Assembly (NCBI GenBank): GCA_003169895.1
Contig: PNAE01000006.1
Span: 62,001-126,000, forward strand
From: Gemmatimonadota bacterium
GTDB taxonomy: Bacteria > Gemmatimonadota > Gemmatimonadetes > Gemmatimonadales > GWC2-71-9
Direction: 5' to 3'
DNA: 64,000 nt
The translations under genes and the position numbers were made by a program. Of the stretch, positions 30,980-41,171 are shown in pieces; the first letter of the stretch is position 1, and each line of letters starts with the position of its first letter. Below the pieces are notes generated by a model. That model was not told the DNA's origin, searched no databases, and worked only from the letters and a program-made list of their open reading frames with translations.

Positions 30980-33001
30980 CTACATCGCGTAGCTTGCGCC
31001 GCCGTACACCGATCGTGGCTGCCCCGGCGAAACGAACCCGCCAGCACGCAACTCGGGGTACGCCTTGTCGAACAGGTTGCGCACGCCCAGACGCAGTACA
31101 GTCCGACCACCCACCAGCAAGCGGGACGAAAGATGAAGCAGCGCGTACGCCGGCACGACCGTCGCCGGTTCGTCGAACGGCGTGTACGGACCCACCGCGT
31201 TGCCCGACAGCCGGATTGACCACGGTGCCGTGTTCTTGCCAAACTCGATTGCCGCGGCGCCAACGTATTTCGCGGTGTTCGCCACCTGCAGTCCGGCCAA
31301 GCTCTCGCCATCCGGTGTCACCTGGTCGCGGTACGTCGCGTCGGTGAACGTCCAGCTGCCGGACACGCGGGCAAACTCCCCGAGCGGGGCATTGACAGAA
31401 AACTCGACGCCCTGCCGGCGACTGCGGCCACCGCTCGTGCTGGTCAGCAGAATGGGATCGAACGTTTGTTCGTTGCTGACGTCGGTCCGGAACAGGGCCG
31501 CGCTCGCCCCCACGTGACCCATGTCGACATGCATGCCGGTTTCGTAGGCCCATTCGGTGATGAATGGGAGCGTCGGATCCTCGATGACACCGTCAGTGCT
31601 TCGAAATCCGCGCGAGATATTTGCGTACACATCTCCCACCCGCGGGAGGTGCACCAGCACGCCAAGCTTTGGCGAGAATACTCCGTGAGTCGCCGAAGTG
31701 GTGGTGTCGCCGGCAGGAGTCGATCGCGTGTCGACCGCGTCGTACCGTCCGCCGAGCGTGAACCGCAGGTGGTGACCGATGTCGACACTGGACTGCAGAA
31801 AGAGTGCTCCCGACGTCTGTCGCGCTCCGAGCAGCACGTCGGCCGAGTCCTGGATACGGTGCGTCGTGGACCAGTGCTGGTAGTCGGAATGGTCGAGCCG
31901 CCCTTCACCGCCGAAGGTCACCTCGAACCGGTCACGCACCCAGGTCAGCGCGCTGGTGGCACCCCAACCGTTGCGGTCATCGACTTCCTGTGTCTGACTG
32001 CCGGAGCCCTCGCCGGAACCCGGTTCGGGCGGCACCGTGAGGAAGAAATTCCAGTGCCCCTGTGTAGCGTAGGTGGTCGTCCGCCACGCCAGATTCGGGT
32101 TGAGCACGACGCGCAGGCTGGCGCGTTCGAGCGCGTGCCGCTTGGTGCCGCCATCGGTGGGATCGGTCACGAAATCGAATTGCCTGGCATCGAACTGATC
32201 GGCTGACAGAAATCCGGGCGAGTCCCATCCCGCCGTGTAGAGCTGCGTACCGATGTCGAGCGCCGCCGCCGAGCTGACCTGCCGGACCAACCGGCCGTAG
32301 AACTGGCCGAGCTGCTGATTGCTGTTGGGCCGCCAGCCGCCGTCGCGCATGCCACGAAGCCCCAGTACGAGGCCCGTGTTCGGCCGATCGAGTCCGGTGA
32401 AGAACGTGCCGTCGACGCGGCCGTTGGAACCGCCGTCAATTGCGAACTCGCTGCCGCTCATTCGCTCGCGCGTCAGCACATTCACCACGCCGGCCATGGC
32501 GAAGTTGCCGTACACGGCACTGGTCGGCCCCTTGAGCACCTCCATGCTTGCCACCGCCTGCGGCATCAACAGGCTCCAGTCGTTGTACCCCTCCGCGTGC
32601 CCGTTTACCGGCTCGTTGATCGGCACGCCGTCGATCCAGAGCGCGATGTCGGTCGAGTGGTCGGATGAAAAGCCGCGAATCGATGCGTCGGAGGCGAACC
32701 CGGGACCCTGACCCTGCTCGTGCACCTCGATGCCGGCGGTCTGGCGCAGCAGGTCCCACGGGCTGGTGGCCGGAGTCGCGGCGATGACAGCCGGGGAGAT
32801 GCGGATGATGCCGATCGGCGCCGAGTGCGGAGTGGCGGCAGCCGTGACCGTGATCGATCGCAGGTGCACCGGCGTGTGCGTGAGCGTGTCGTTCGATCGG
32901 CGGGTCGAGTCGGCGCGCAACGAGTCAGCGCGGGTCGGCACCTGCGCGGACATGATCGACGGCGCAACACATAGCGCCAGTACTGCCAGGCGGAATGACA
33001 C
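30980..33001 (-). CDS. TonB-dependent outer-membrane receptor
   Basis: 673 aa from GTG at 33001, chosen because GGAGG precedes it and it opens a signal peptide (FRLAVLALCVAPSIMSAQ). Plug domain at about 55-190: ITVTAAATP, DASIRGFSSDHSTDIALWID, GVPINEPVNGHAEGYND, VLKGPTSAVYGNFAMAGVVN. The rest is a 22-strand-type barrel with repeated aromatic/Gly strands, ending SVYGGASYAM rather than in the usual terminal Phe. It imports a ligand across the outer membrane with TonB energy. The ligand is unknown; the His/Cys-rich exported protein upstream hints at a metal. Confidence 0.92.
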   Translation of the reverse strand: MSFRLAVLALCVAPSIMSAQVPTRADSLRADSTRRSNDTLTHTPVHLRSITVTAAATPHSAPIGIIRISPAVIAATPATSPWDLLRQTAGIEVHEQGQGPGFASDASIRGFSSDHSTDIALWIDGVPINEPVNGHAEGYNDWSLLMPQAVASMEVLKGPTSAVYGNFAMAGVVNVLTRERMSGSEFAIDGGSNGRVDGTFFTGLDRPNTGLVLGLRGMRDGGWRPNSNQQLGQFYGRLVRQVSSAAALDIGTQLYTAGWDSPGFLSADQFDARQFDFVTDPTDGGTKRHALERASLRVVLNPNLAWRTTTYATQGHWNFFLTVPPEPGSGEGSGSQTQEVDDRNGWGATSALTWVRDRFEVTFGGEGRLDHSDYQHWSTTHRIQDSADVLLGARQTSGALFLQSSVDIGHHLRFTLGGRYDAVDTRSTPAGDTTTSATHGVFSPKLGVLVHLPRVGDVYANISRGFRSTDGVIEDPTLPFITEWAYETGMHVDMGHVGASAALFRTDVSNEQTFDPILLTSTSGGRSRRQGVEFSVNAPLGEFARVSGSWTFTDATYRDQVTPDGESLAGLQVANTAKYVGAAAIEFGKNTAPWSIRLSGNAVGPYTPFDEPATVVPAYALLHLSSRLLVGGRTVLRLGVRNLFDKAYPELRAGGFVSPGQPRSVYGGASYAM

Positions 33002-33044
33002 AATATCCTCCGGGAGCGGTGGTCCAGACAACAGACGGATTGGC

Positions 33045-33063
33045 GTTCCGGCGGTACCGGAAC
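33045..33063. other. Hairpin between the His-rich gene and the TonB receptor
   Basis: Perfect 7-bp stem GTTCCGG / CCGGAAC with a 5-nt loop, just after the stop of the upstream gene and about 45 nt before the receptor start. Could partially terminate or stabilise transcripts; no T-run. Confidence 0.4.
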
Positions 33064-33067
33064 GGGC

Positions 33068-33448
33068 TCAAACGGAGATGGTCGGCGGGGCGAGCGAAAA
33101 CGGAAGGGCGTGCGGAAGGCGGTACACCACAACGTGGTACGGCGCTGCCACGGCAGCAAGCACGAACGATCCAATGACGGCAACTCCGCCGGCGATACCC
33201 GCGGGTAACGCCACGGTCTGGCAACCGGAGGGGCAGAGGTCGCAGCAGGTAGCACCGTGCTGATGGTGTGAGCCGTGCGGCTGGGACGCCGGCATCGCGT
33301 GGTGATGCATCGGCGGCAGGGAGCAATGCGCCGCCGCCTCGTGCACCATCGCCTGCGCGTGCGCCAATTGGGACGTGGGCGCGAACAGAACGGCCAGCGT
33401 CGCGAACGCGGCGAATGAACGGCGGAACGGCATCGGCGCGTGCGTCAT
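33068..33448 (-). CDS. Small exported His/Cys-rich protein
   Basis: 126 aa. Signal peptide (FRRSFAAFATLAVLFAPTSQ, cleavage near AHAQ). The mature part is a His-rich run (PPMHHHAMPASQPHGSHHQH) directly followed by CCDLCPSGC, then a hydrophobic helix (about 85-103) and a short tail. His and Cys clusters of this type bind Cu or Zn; the CxxC-like segment recalls DUF2946-type proteins often found near copper or TonB genes (recollection, not verified). It is first in a minus-strand unit with the TonB receptor, 66 bp downstream. Confidence 0.65.
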   Translation of the reverse strand: MTHAPMPFRRSFAAFATLAVLFAPTSQLAHAQAMVHEAAAHCSLPPMHHHAMPASQPHGSHHQHGATCCDLCPSGCQTVALPAGIAGGVAVIGSFVLAAVAAPYHVVVYRLPHALPFSLAPPTISV

Positions 33449-35793
<2,345 letters not shown>

Positions 35794-35928
35794 CATTGCG
35801 ATGCTGGCTGCAAGGCAATCGCCGGTGTCAGCGTGTCACTACTTCATGGACTGCGTTCGGCCTCGGTAAACGGCAGCAACTGACAAGCGCTTGTGGCACG
35901 GCGCGGAGATCGGTCGCTGGACACAACA

Positions 35929-35984
35929 AAGGGGGCCCCTCCGCGAGTCGGGATCCCCCTTCGTGCCGAGCGGCTAACCGCTCG
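35929..35984. terminator. Two hairpins between convergent genes
   Basis: First: AAGGGGG (35929-35935) pairs with CCCCCTT (35955-35961). Second: CGAGCGG-CTAA-CCGCTCG (35967-35984), a perfect 7-bp stem, then AATATT. They lie in the 253-bp gap between the glycosyltransferase (plus) and NrdJ (minus), where terminators for both are expected. There is no long T-run. Nothing coding was seen in 35794-36046. Confidence 0.5.
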
Positions 35985-36006
35985 AATATTCGGCGCTGCG
36001 TAAAGA

Positions 36007-36036
36007 TCGAGATCCCTCGCTACGCTCGGGCTGACA
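36007..36036. repeat. Widespread short palindromic intergenic element
   Basis: Contains GATCCCTCGCTACGCTCGGG, close to a short palindromic sequence I know from intergenic regions of many bacteria. It is next to the NrdJ stop codon. Confidence 0.4.
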
Positions 36037-36046
36037 GGCTAGTACC

Positions 36047-38608
36047 TCACCCGCACTCACTGAACCCGCACACGTGACACTTCGCGCACCCTTCAGCGTA
36101 CTCCAGCTGCGATCCGCAGTCCGGACACGCGGCGGCGAACGTCTCATTCATCCCGCCCATGACCATCTGCTCGCCGGCGTCACCGGTCACCATCGTCGCG
36201 AGCTCCGCGACATCACTGGGCGACATGGCGCCGACCGGCGGCGCTGCAGGTGCGACGAGCAACTCCTGCTGGACGCCCTGCTTGTCGGCAGCGTACTTCT
36301 CGAGCGCGATGCCGACCGCGTCGGGAACGGACATGACCTTGTGCGGCCCGAGGCCAATCGCGCGATCCGACGAGATGCCGCGCAGCTGCCGATGAATGGC
36401 CCGCAGCGGAATGCCGGAACGCAATGCCAGCGAAATCAGCCGGCCAACCGCCTCCACGTCCGCCATCAGCGCGCCGCCGGCCTTGCCCAGGGACATGAAC
36501 ACTTCGAATGGCTGACCCTTGTCGTCTTCGGTAATGGTCACGTACAGGTCGCCGAGCGGCGTGGCGATCCGCCGGGTCGAGCCGCGCAGCAGCTCGGGGC
36601 GCGATCGCTTCTGGCGTCGCTGCAGGTTTTCACTCTCCAGCTCGTGCACCATCCGCTTGAGCTGCGCGTTCTCGGCCTCCAGTTCGGCGATGTGTCCCGC
36701 CTCGTCGGCGGCCGCGGCGCGCGCCTGCAGCACCGGGCTCATGGCCGGGTGCTCGCCGGTCGCCATGATCAGGTCGGCGCGCGCCTCCGACTGGCCGCTT
36801 GCGGTCGCCTGATCGTGGACCTTCCTTGCGGTCGAACCGGTGGACAGCACCTGCATGTCGCGTGAGCCGTCACGATAGACGGTGACACCCTTGCAGCCGA
36901 GATCGTACGCCAGCCGGTAGATCTGCTCGACGTACTCCTCCGTGGCGTCGTTGGCGAAGTTGCAGGTCTTGGAAATCGCCGAGTCGTTGTGCTGCTGGAA
37001 CGCCGCCTGCATGCGGATGTGCCACTCGGGCGCGATCTGATTGGCGGTGACGAACGCCCGCTGCCAGCGCGCCGGGACCTCGTCGAAGTTGATGTGGCCG
37101 TGCTCCGCGATCCGGCGCATCAGGTCGTCGCTGTACCAGCCTTCCTTCTTCGCGATCGCGACGAAGTCGTCGTTCACGTCCGGCATCAGCACGGCGGCCT
37201 GGTTCCGCATGAATGCCACGGCGAAGAGCGGCTCGATGCCCGACGAACAGCCGGCGATGATCGAGATCGTCCCGGTCGGCGCCACGGTCGTCACGTTGCA
37301 GTTGCGCAGCTTCCGCATCGGACGCACCCGGTTGCCCTCGGCGTCACGGGCGCAACTCGCATCGGGACCCCAGATGCTCTTTTCCCACTCGGGGAAGACG
37401 CCGCGGTGGGTGGCGAGGCGTTCGGATTCGTTCTTGGCCTCGTCATCGACGAACTGCTGGATCTGGCGCCCCAGCTCGACCGCTTCCTCGGAGTCGTAGG
37501 GCACGCCGACGCGGATGAACAGGTCGGCCAGACCCATAACGCCCAGGCCGATGCGGCGGATGCGCTGCGCCAGCGACGTGATTTCCGGCAGCGGGTAGTT
37601 GTTCGCGTCGATCACGTTCTCGAGAAAGTGCGTGCTGAGCTGCACCGCGCGCCGCAGCCGCTCCCAATCGATGTCGCCGCGTTCGGTGATGAACGCGCCG
37701 AGATTGATCGAACCCAGGTTGCAGACATCGTATGGCAGCAACGGCTGCTCACCACACGGATTGGTGGCTTCGTACGCGCCGAGATGCGGCACCGGGTTGT
37801 AGAAATTGGCCCGATCGATGAAAAAGACGCCCGGCTCGCCCGTCTTCCAGGCACCGTGGATGATCTTCTGCCAGATCATCGAGGCGCTGAGCCGCCCCGT
37901 GACCCGGTGGGTCCGCGGATCGACGAGGTCGTATTCGTCAGCGGCGGCAAGCGCCTGCATGAACGCGTCGGTCACCGCCACCGAAATATTGAAATTGGTG
38001 ATCTTGGTGATGTCGTCCTTGCACGAGATGAAGTCGAGAATGTCCGGATGGTCGACGCGCAGGATGCCCATGTTGGCGCCGCGTCGCGTCCCACCCTGCT
38101 TGACCACATCGGTGGACGAGTCGTAGAGCGACATGAACGACACCGGCCCCGAGGCCACGCCCATCGTGGAGCGGACGATGTCGTTGCGGGCGCGCAACCG
38201 CGAGAACGAGAAGCCGGTGCCGCCGCCCGACTGATGCACCAGCGCCATGGCGCGGAGGGTGTCGTAGATGCCGCTCTCGCCGTTGGACAGCGTATCATCC
38301 ACCGGCAGGACGAAGCAAGCCGAGAGCTGGCCCAGCGGGCGTCCCGCGTTCATCAGCGTCGGCGAGTTGGGCATGAACTCGCGCTTCGCCATGAGCTCAT
38401 AAAAGGCGCGCGCCAAGTCGGACACCGCACGCTGGGAACCGCCATACCTGGCGTCCGGCGCCGCGACCGTGGTTGCCACCCGCCAGAACAGGTCCTCGGG
38501 GCGCTCCGCGGGCTGTCCGGACTCGTCCTTGATCAGGTAACGCTTCTCAAGAACGGTGACGGCATTCGGCGACAAGTCAACCGCGCCTCGCGTCGCAGAG
38601 GTGCTCAT
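36047..38608 (-). CDS. nrdJ: Adenosylcobalamin-dependent ribonucleoside-diphosphate reductase (class II)
   Basis: 853 aa. Reduces ribonucleotides to deoxyribonucleotides using B12 to form the thiyl radical, so it works with or without oxygen. Visible: substrate-binding PNSPTLMNAG, redox Cys in LSACFVLPVDD, SGGGTGFSFSRLR, the active-site loop NPCGEQPLLPYDVCNLGSIN, and VAPTGTISIIAGCSSGIEP. The C-terminal tail has a Cys-rich CPDCGSQLEYAEGCAKCHVC segment used to re-reduce the active site. There is no NrdA/NrdB-like gene in the window. A promoter candidate lies about 140 bp upstream. Confidence 0.96.
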   Translation of the reverse strand: MSTSATRGAVDLSPNAVTVLEKRYLIKDESGQPAERPEDLFWRVATTVAAPDARYGGSQRAVSDLARAFYELMAKREFMPNSPTLMNAGRPLGQLSACFVLPVDDTLSNGESGIYDTLRAMALVHQSGGGTGFSFSRLRARNDIVRSTMGVASGPVSFMSLYDSSTDVVKQGGTRRGANMGILRVDHPDILDFISCKDDITKITNFNISVAVTDAFMQALAAADEYDLVDPRTHRVTGRLSASMIWQKIIHGAWKTGEPGVFFIDRANFYNPVPHLGAYEATNPCGEQPLLPYDVCNLGSINLGAFITERGDIDWERLRRAVQLSTHFLENVIDANNYPLPEITSLAQRIRRIGLGVMGLADLFIRVGVPYDSEEAVELGRQIQQFVDDEAKNESERLATHRGVFPEWEKSIWGPDASCARDAEGNRVRPMRKLRNCNVTTVAPTGTISIIAGCSSGIEPLFAVAFMRNQAAVLMPDVNDDFVAIAKKEGWYSDDLMRRIAEHGHINFDEVPARWQRAFVTANQIAPEWHIRMQAAFQQHNDSAISKTCNFANDATEEYVEQIYRLAYDLGCKGVTVYRDGSRDMQVLSTGSTARKVHDQATASGQSEARADLIMATGEHPAMSPVLQARAAAADEAGHIAELEAENAQLKRMVHELESENLQRRQKRSRPELLRGSTRRIATPLGDLYVTITEDDKGQPFEVFMSLGKAGGALMADVEAVGRLISLALRSGIPLRAIHRQLRGISSDRAIGLGPHKVMSVPDAVGIALEKYAADKQGVQQELLVAPAAPPVGAMSPSDVAELATMVTGDAGEQMVMGGMNETFAAACPDCGSQLEYAEGCAKCHVCGFSECG

Positions 38609-38915
38609 GATACCTGGCCCTCAATTGCCCAAGGTGAAAAACAGGATGGCGGAGCGGGAACAACCTAGAGAAAAACACCCCCGGCGGCAATCCACGGAAA
38701 TCATCAGTAGCCATGGGCGTAAAAAGAATCCACATCACAAATCTATCATAGTGAATAGTTATCAACAAACAACACCGGACGCTGACCCGATCACTTGACG
38801 ACCACTGCCGGAGTGGGTTGATCCACACGCTGTCGCCGCGGGACGTTCGCCATGGCAGCCGCTGGACTGAGCAGCGCTCCCGCGAGAAGGAGCCGGTACC
38901 CGGGCGCACGCCCGC
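38609..38915. other. 307-bp spacer upstream of nrdJ
   Basis: Noticeably A+T-richer at about 38720-38775 than the surroundings, which marks the nrdJ promoter. A near-consensus DnaA box (TTATCAACA, 38760-38768) is present once. No riboswitch could be recognised. The part next to the GWxTD stop is GC-rich, with a GCGGGCGTGCGCCCG hairpin-like stretch. Confidence 0.45.
38746..38773 (-). promoter_or_regulatory. Candidate nrdJ promoter
   Basis: Minus strand: TTGTTT (-35, 38773-38768), 16-bp spacer, TATGAT (-10, 38751-38746). The -10 matches five of six consensus bases, the -35 only three. Predicted leader of about 130 nt to the nrdJ ATG. It is placed in the only AT-rich patch of the spacer. Confidence 0.35.
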
Positions 38916-41171
38916 TCACCTGGTCACCACGAACTCACGCCGGCGCACCGCCCGGCCGGTGGCGGTCGACACGGCGACCTGGAGCACGTATGTGCCACTG
39001 CCAAGGCGGCCGATGTCGACCTCGCGACGGATCTCATCGGGGGTGCCGCCGGCGACCACATTGAATCCCAGCCGCAACTGCGCGTCCTGGTGTCCGGATC
39101 GCATGACCGACAGCTCGGCGCGATACGCGGCCCCGGGCGCGACACCGCCGACCTCGAAAAACAGTTGCATCGGCTCACCGGCCTTGAACTGCTGCAGCGG
39201 GTTTACCCAGGCGGTGTCCGCCCGTGCCGTCTGCCACGGCAGGGGAACACTACGCGCACCGAGGGCAAGATCGGACAGCGTGAGCCCGGGCGCTGTGAGC
39301 GCCGCCACATGGACCGCCTGCGGCCTGGTCACCAGGCCGCGGCTCTCCGTCTCCAGCGCCACGCGAACGATATAGTCGCCGGGCGGCACATGGATGGGGA
39401 GCCTGCCGAGCAGATGGTCGGTGGCCTGGAGCGCCTTGGCCGCCGAGAAGTTGCGCAGCGTATCTACCGAGTTGATCAGTTCGCCACCCCGGGTACTGAC
39501 GGCGATGCGCATCCGGATGGAATACACGACCGCTCCGGACGATGGCGGCGCGTAGAGCGAGGTGCCGGGAATCGCAAACGCGACCTGCACCTCCGGGCCC
39601 GCAGCGTCCGACCCGACCGCCACAACGTCGACATCGGCCGCGAGCGGCAGTTCATAGCTCAACTTCCAGCTGTCCGTCTGCAGCCCGATGTCGATACTCT
39701 TGCGTCCAGCCGTGCGCTCGGCTTGCTGGGTCACTGTCGCGGCCTTGACGCCGGCAGAGAGCATCCGGCCGTAGAGCGGGCTCAGCTTCTGCCGGGAATA
39801 GAGCAACTCCTCCGCCGCCTGCGCAGTCCATGCCGCGCCATACGTTTCCATCGCGGTGCCGCCTTCCAGGCGGGCCCGGACGTTCCCCTGTCCGGTCCGT
39901 GTCGCCGCCGTTCCGAGGCCCACGATGTCAAGCAGGCTTTCGTACATGCGATAGCCCTGCGCACTGTCGGGTTCAGCGAAGTTGAAGAGCAGGTCGCCGT
40001 GCGGGCGGTGATACAGCCACGACTCATTGGGCGGCAGTCCGGCCAGGGCGAGCGCCGTTCGCTGGTCGGGGTCGCCGTGGCGCACGTAAATCCTGCCGCG
40101 GTCATCGAAGCGCGATCCGGTTGACGTGAACGCACGCAGGCTGTCATAGCGGTGCCCCGGTGGCACCAATGCATAATGGCGATGCGCGTAGGCCAGCCGG
40201 CGATAATGTTCGCGCAAGCGTTCGGCGCTGCCGTTGAGCGCGTCGGGGTCGCGCGAGTCCCAGAAGTTCTTCGCAACGGTGACCCGACCCGGCCCGGTCG
40301 CCGCGTCAAACGCACCCAGTGCGGAATCCGACATCACCAGCGACAAATCAAACCGATACATCGCGAGCGCGGCGCTTTCGGCCACCGCCAAGCCACGATA
40401 CCACGGATCGACTCCGCCGATCCGACCGGCCGCCAGCATCGTCCGCGCCAGCTCGAGCAACGCGGTTGCGTCGTGCCGGTCGCGAGAGACCAGCGACTGG
40501 AACATCGCGATGGCGGAGTCGACGTCACCGACCTCGCGCTCGACCCGCCCCCGAAGAAGGAGCACGCTGGGGTTGCGACCGGCGGGTACGCTGGCGACTT
40601 GTCGCGCGGCGGTCAGCGCCGCGGCGAGGTGCGATCCGATGCCACGTTGCAGCGCGTCGTCGCCGAAGTCGACCAGTCCGCCAACGAACGTGGAATCGAC
40701 CTCGGCACTGCGGGCGAGATCGTGGGCCGCCGGGCCAAATACGTCGTGCCCAAGGGCGCGGAACAGTGTCCGCAGCGCCGGTGGGTCGGCATCGGCTTCC
40801 GCGAGTTCGGCGGTGCCGAGCGCGTACCAACCCAGTGGCCACTGGGGCTGCAACTGGGTTGTCCACTCGAACTCGCCTTCAGCGTCCCGAAAGTGGCTGG
40901 CACCACCAGTGATCTGAGCGATGCGAAGCCCCACGAGGCCCAGCCGAAGGTGCAGCACCGCGTCGTCGCGATGCTTGCGCGCGCTGTCGATGCTGCGCGA
41001 TTCGAGTGCCAGTAGCGTCGCCGTGTCCGTAACGAGCGCCAGCGAATCCCGCAACCGGAATACGGCGGTGCGGTCCGGGACACGCTGCCCCCAAAGCGAG
41101 ATCGGGCTCAGCGCGATCAGCAGGGCGAGCCCGACGTGCGGCTCGAGCCGACCAAGCCGGCGCAGGTTCAC
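38916..41171 (-). CDS. GWxTD-domain exported protein with TPR-like N-terminus (copy 1)
   Basis: 751 aa. Signal peptide (VGLALLIALSPISLWG), helical repeats resembling TPRs to about residue 250 (FEWTTQLQPQWPLGWYALG, LLELARTMLAAGR), then the GWxTD core: KNFWDSRDPDAL, LREHYRRLAYAHRHY, FDDRGRIYVRHGDPDQRTAL and NESWLYHRPHGDLLFNF. The GWxTD signature itself is degenerate (SRFDD). The C-terminal half is beta-rich (FEVGGVAPGAAYRAELSV). The family is common in Acidobacteriota and Gemmatimonadota; function unknown. Its ATG overlaps the stop of copy 2 (ATGA). Confidence 0.85.
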   Translation of the reverse strand: MNLRRLGRLEPHVGLALLIALSPISLWGQRVPDRTAVFRLRDSLALVTDTATLLALESRSIDSARKHRDDAVLHLRLGLVGLRIAQITGGASHFRDAEGEFEWTTQLQPQWPLGWYALGTAELAEADADPPALRTLFRALGHDVFGPAAHDLARSAEVDSTFVGGLVDFGDDALQRGIGSHLAAALTAARQVASVPAGRNPSVLLLRGRVEREVGDVDSAIAMFQSLVSRDRHDATALLELARTMLAAGRIGGVDPWYRGLAVAESAALAMYRFDLSLVMSDSALGAFDAATGPGRVTVAKNFWDSRDPDALNGSAERLREHYRRLAYAHRHYALVPPGHRYDSLRAFTSTGSRFDDRGRIYVRHGDPDQRTALALAGLPPNESWLYHRPHGDLLFNFAEPDSAQGYRMYESLLDIVGLGTAATRTGQGNVRARLEGGTAMETYGAAWTAQAAEELLYSRQKLSPLYGRMLSAGVKAATVTQQAERTAGRKSIDIGLQTDSWKLSYELPLAADVDVVAVGSDAAGPEVQVAFAIPGTSLYAPPSSGAVVYSIRMRIAVSTRGGELINSVDTLRNFSAAKALQATDHLLGRLPIHVPPGDYIVRVALETESRGLVTRPQAVHVAALTAPGLTLSDLALGARSVPLPWQTARADTAWVNPLQQFKAGEPMQLFFEVGGVAPGAAYRAELSVMRSGHQDAQLRLGFNVVAGGTPDEIRREVDIGRLGSGTYVLQVAVSTATGRAVRRREFVVTR

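Noticed and set aside
35794..36046. tRNA gene in the gap after the glycosyltransferase
   Set aside because: No T-loop GGTTCGAATCC-like sequence or cloverleaf; only simple hairpins.
38609..38740. Cobalamin riboswitch in the nrdJ leader
   Set aside because: The leader is short and no B12-box or usual helices could be recognised.
38760..38768. DnaA box upstream of nrdJ
   Set aside because: A single one-mismatch box (TTATCAACA) with no cluster or other origin features; could be chance in an AT-rich promoter.
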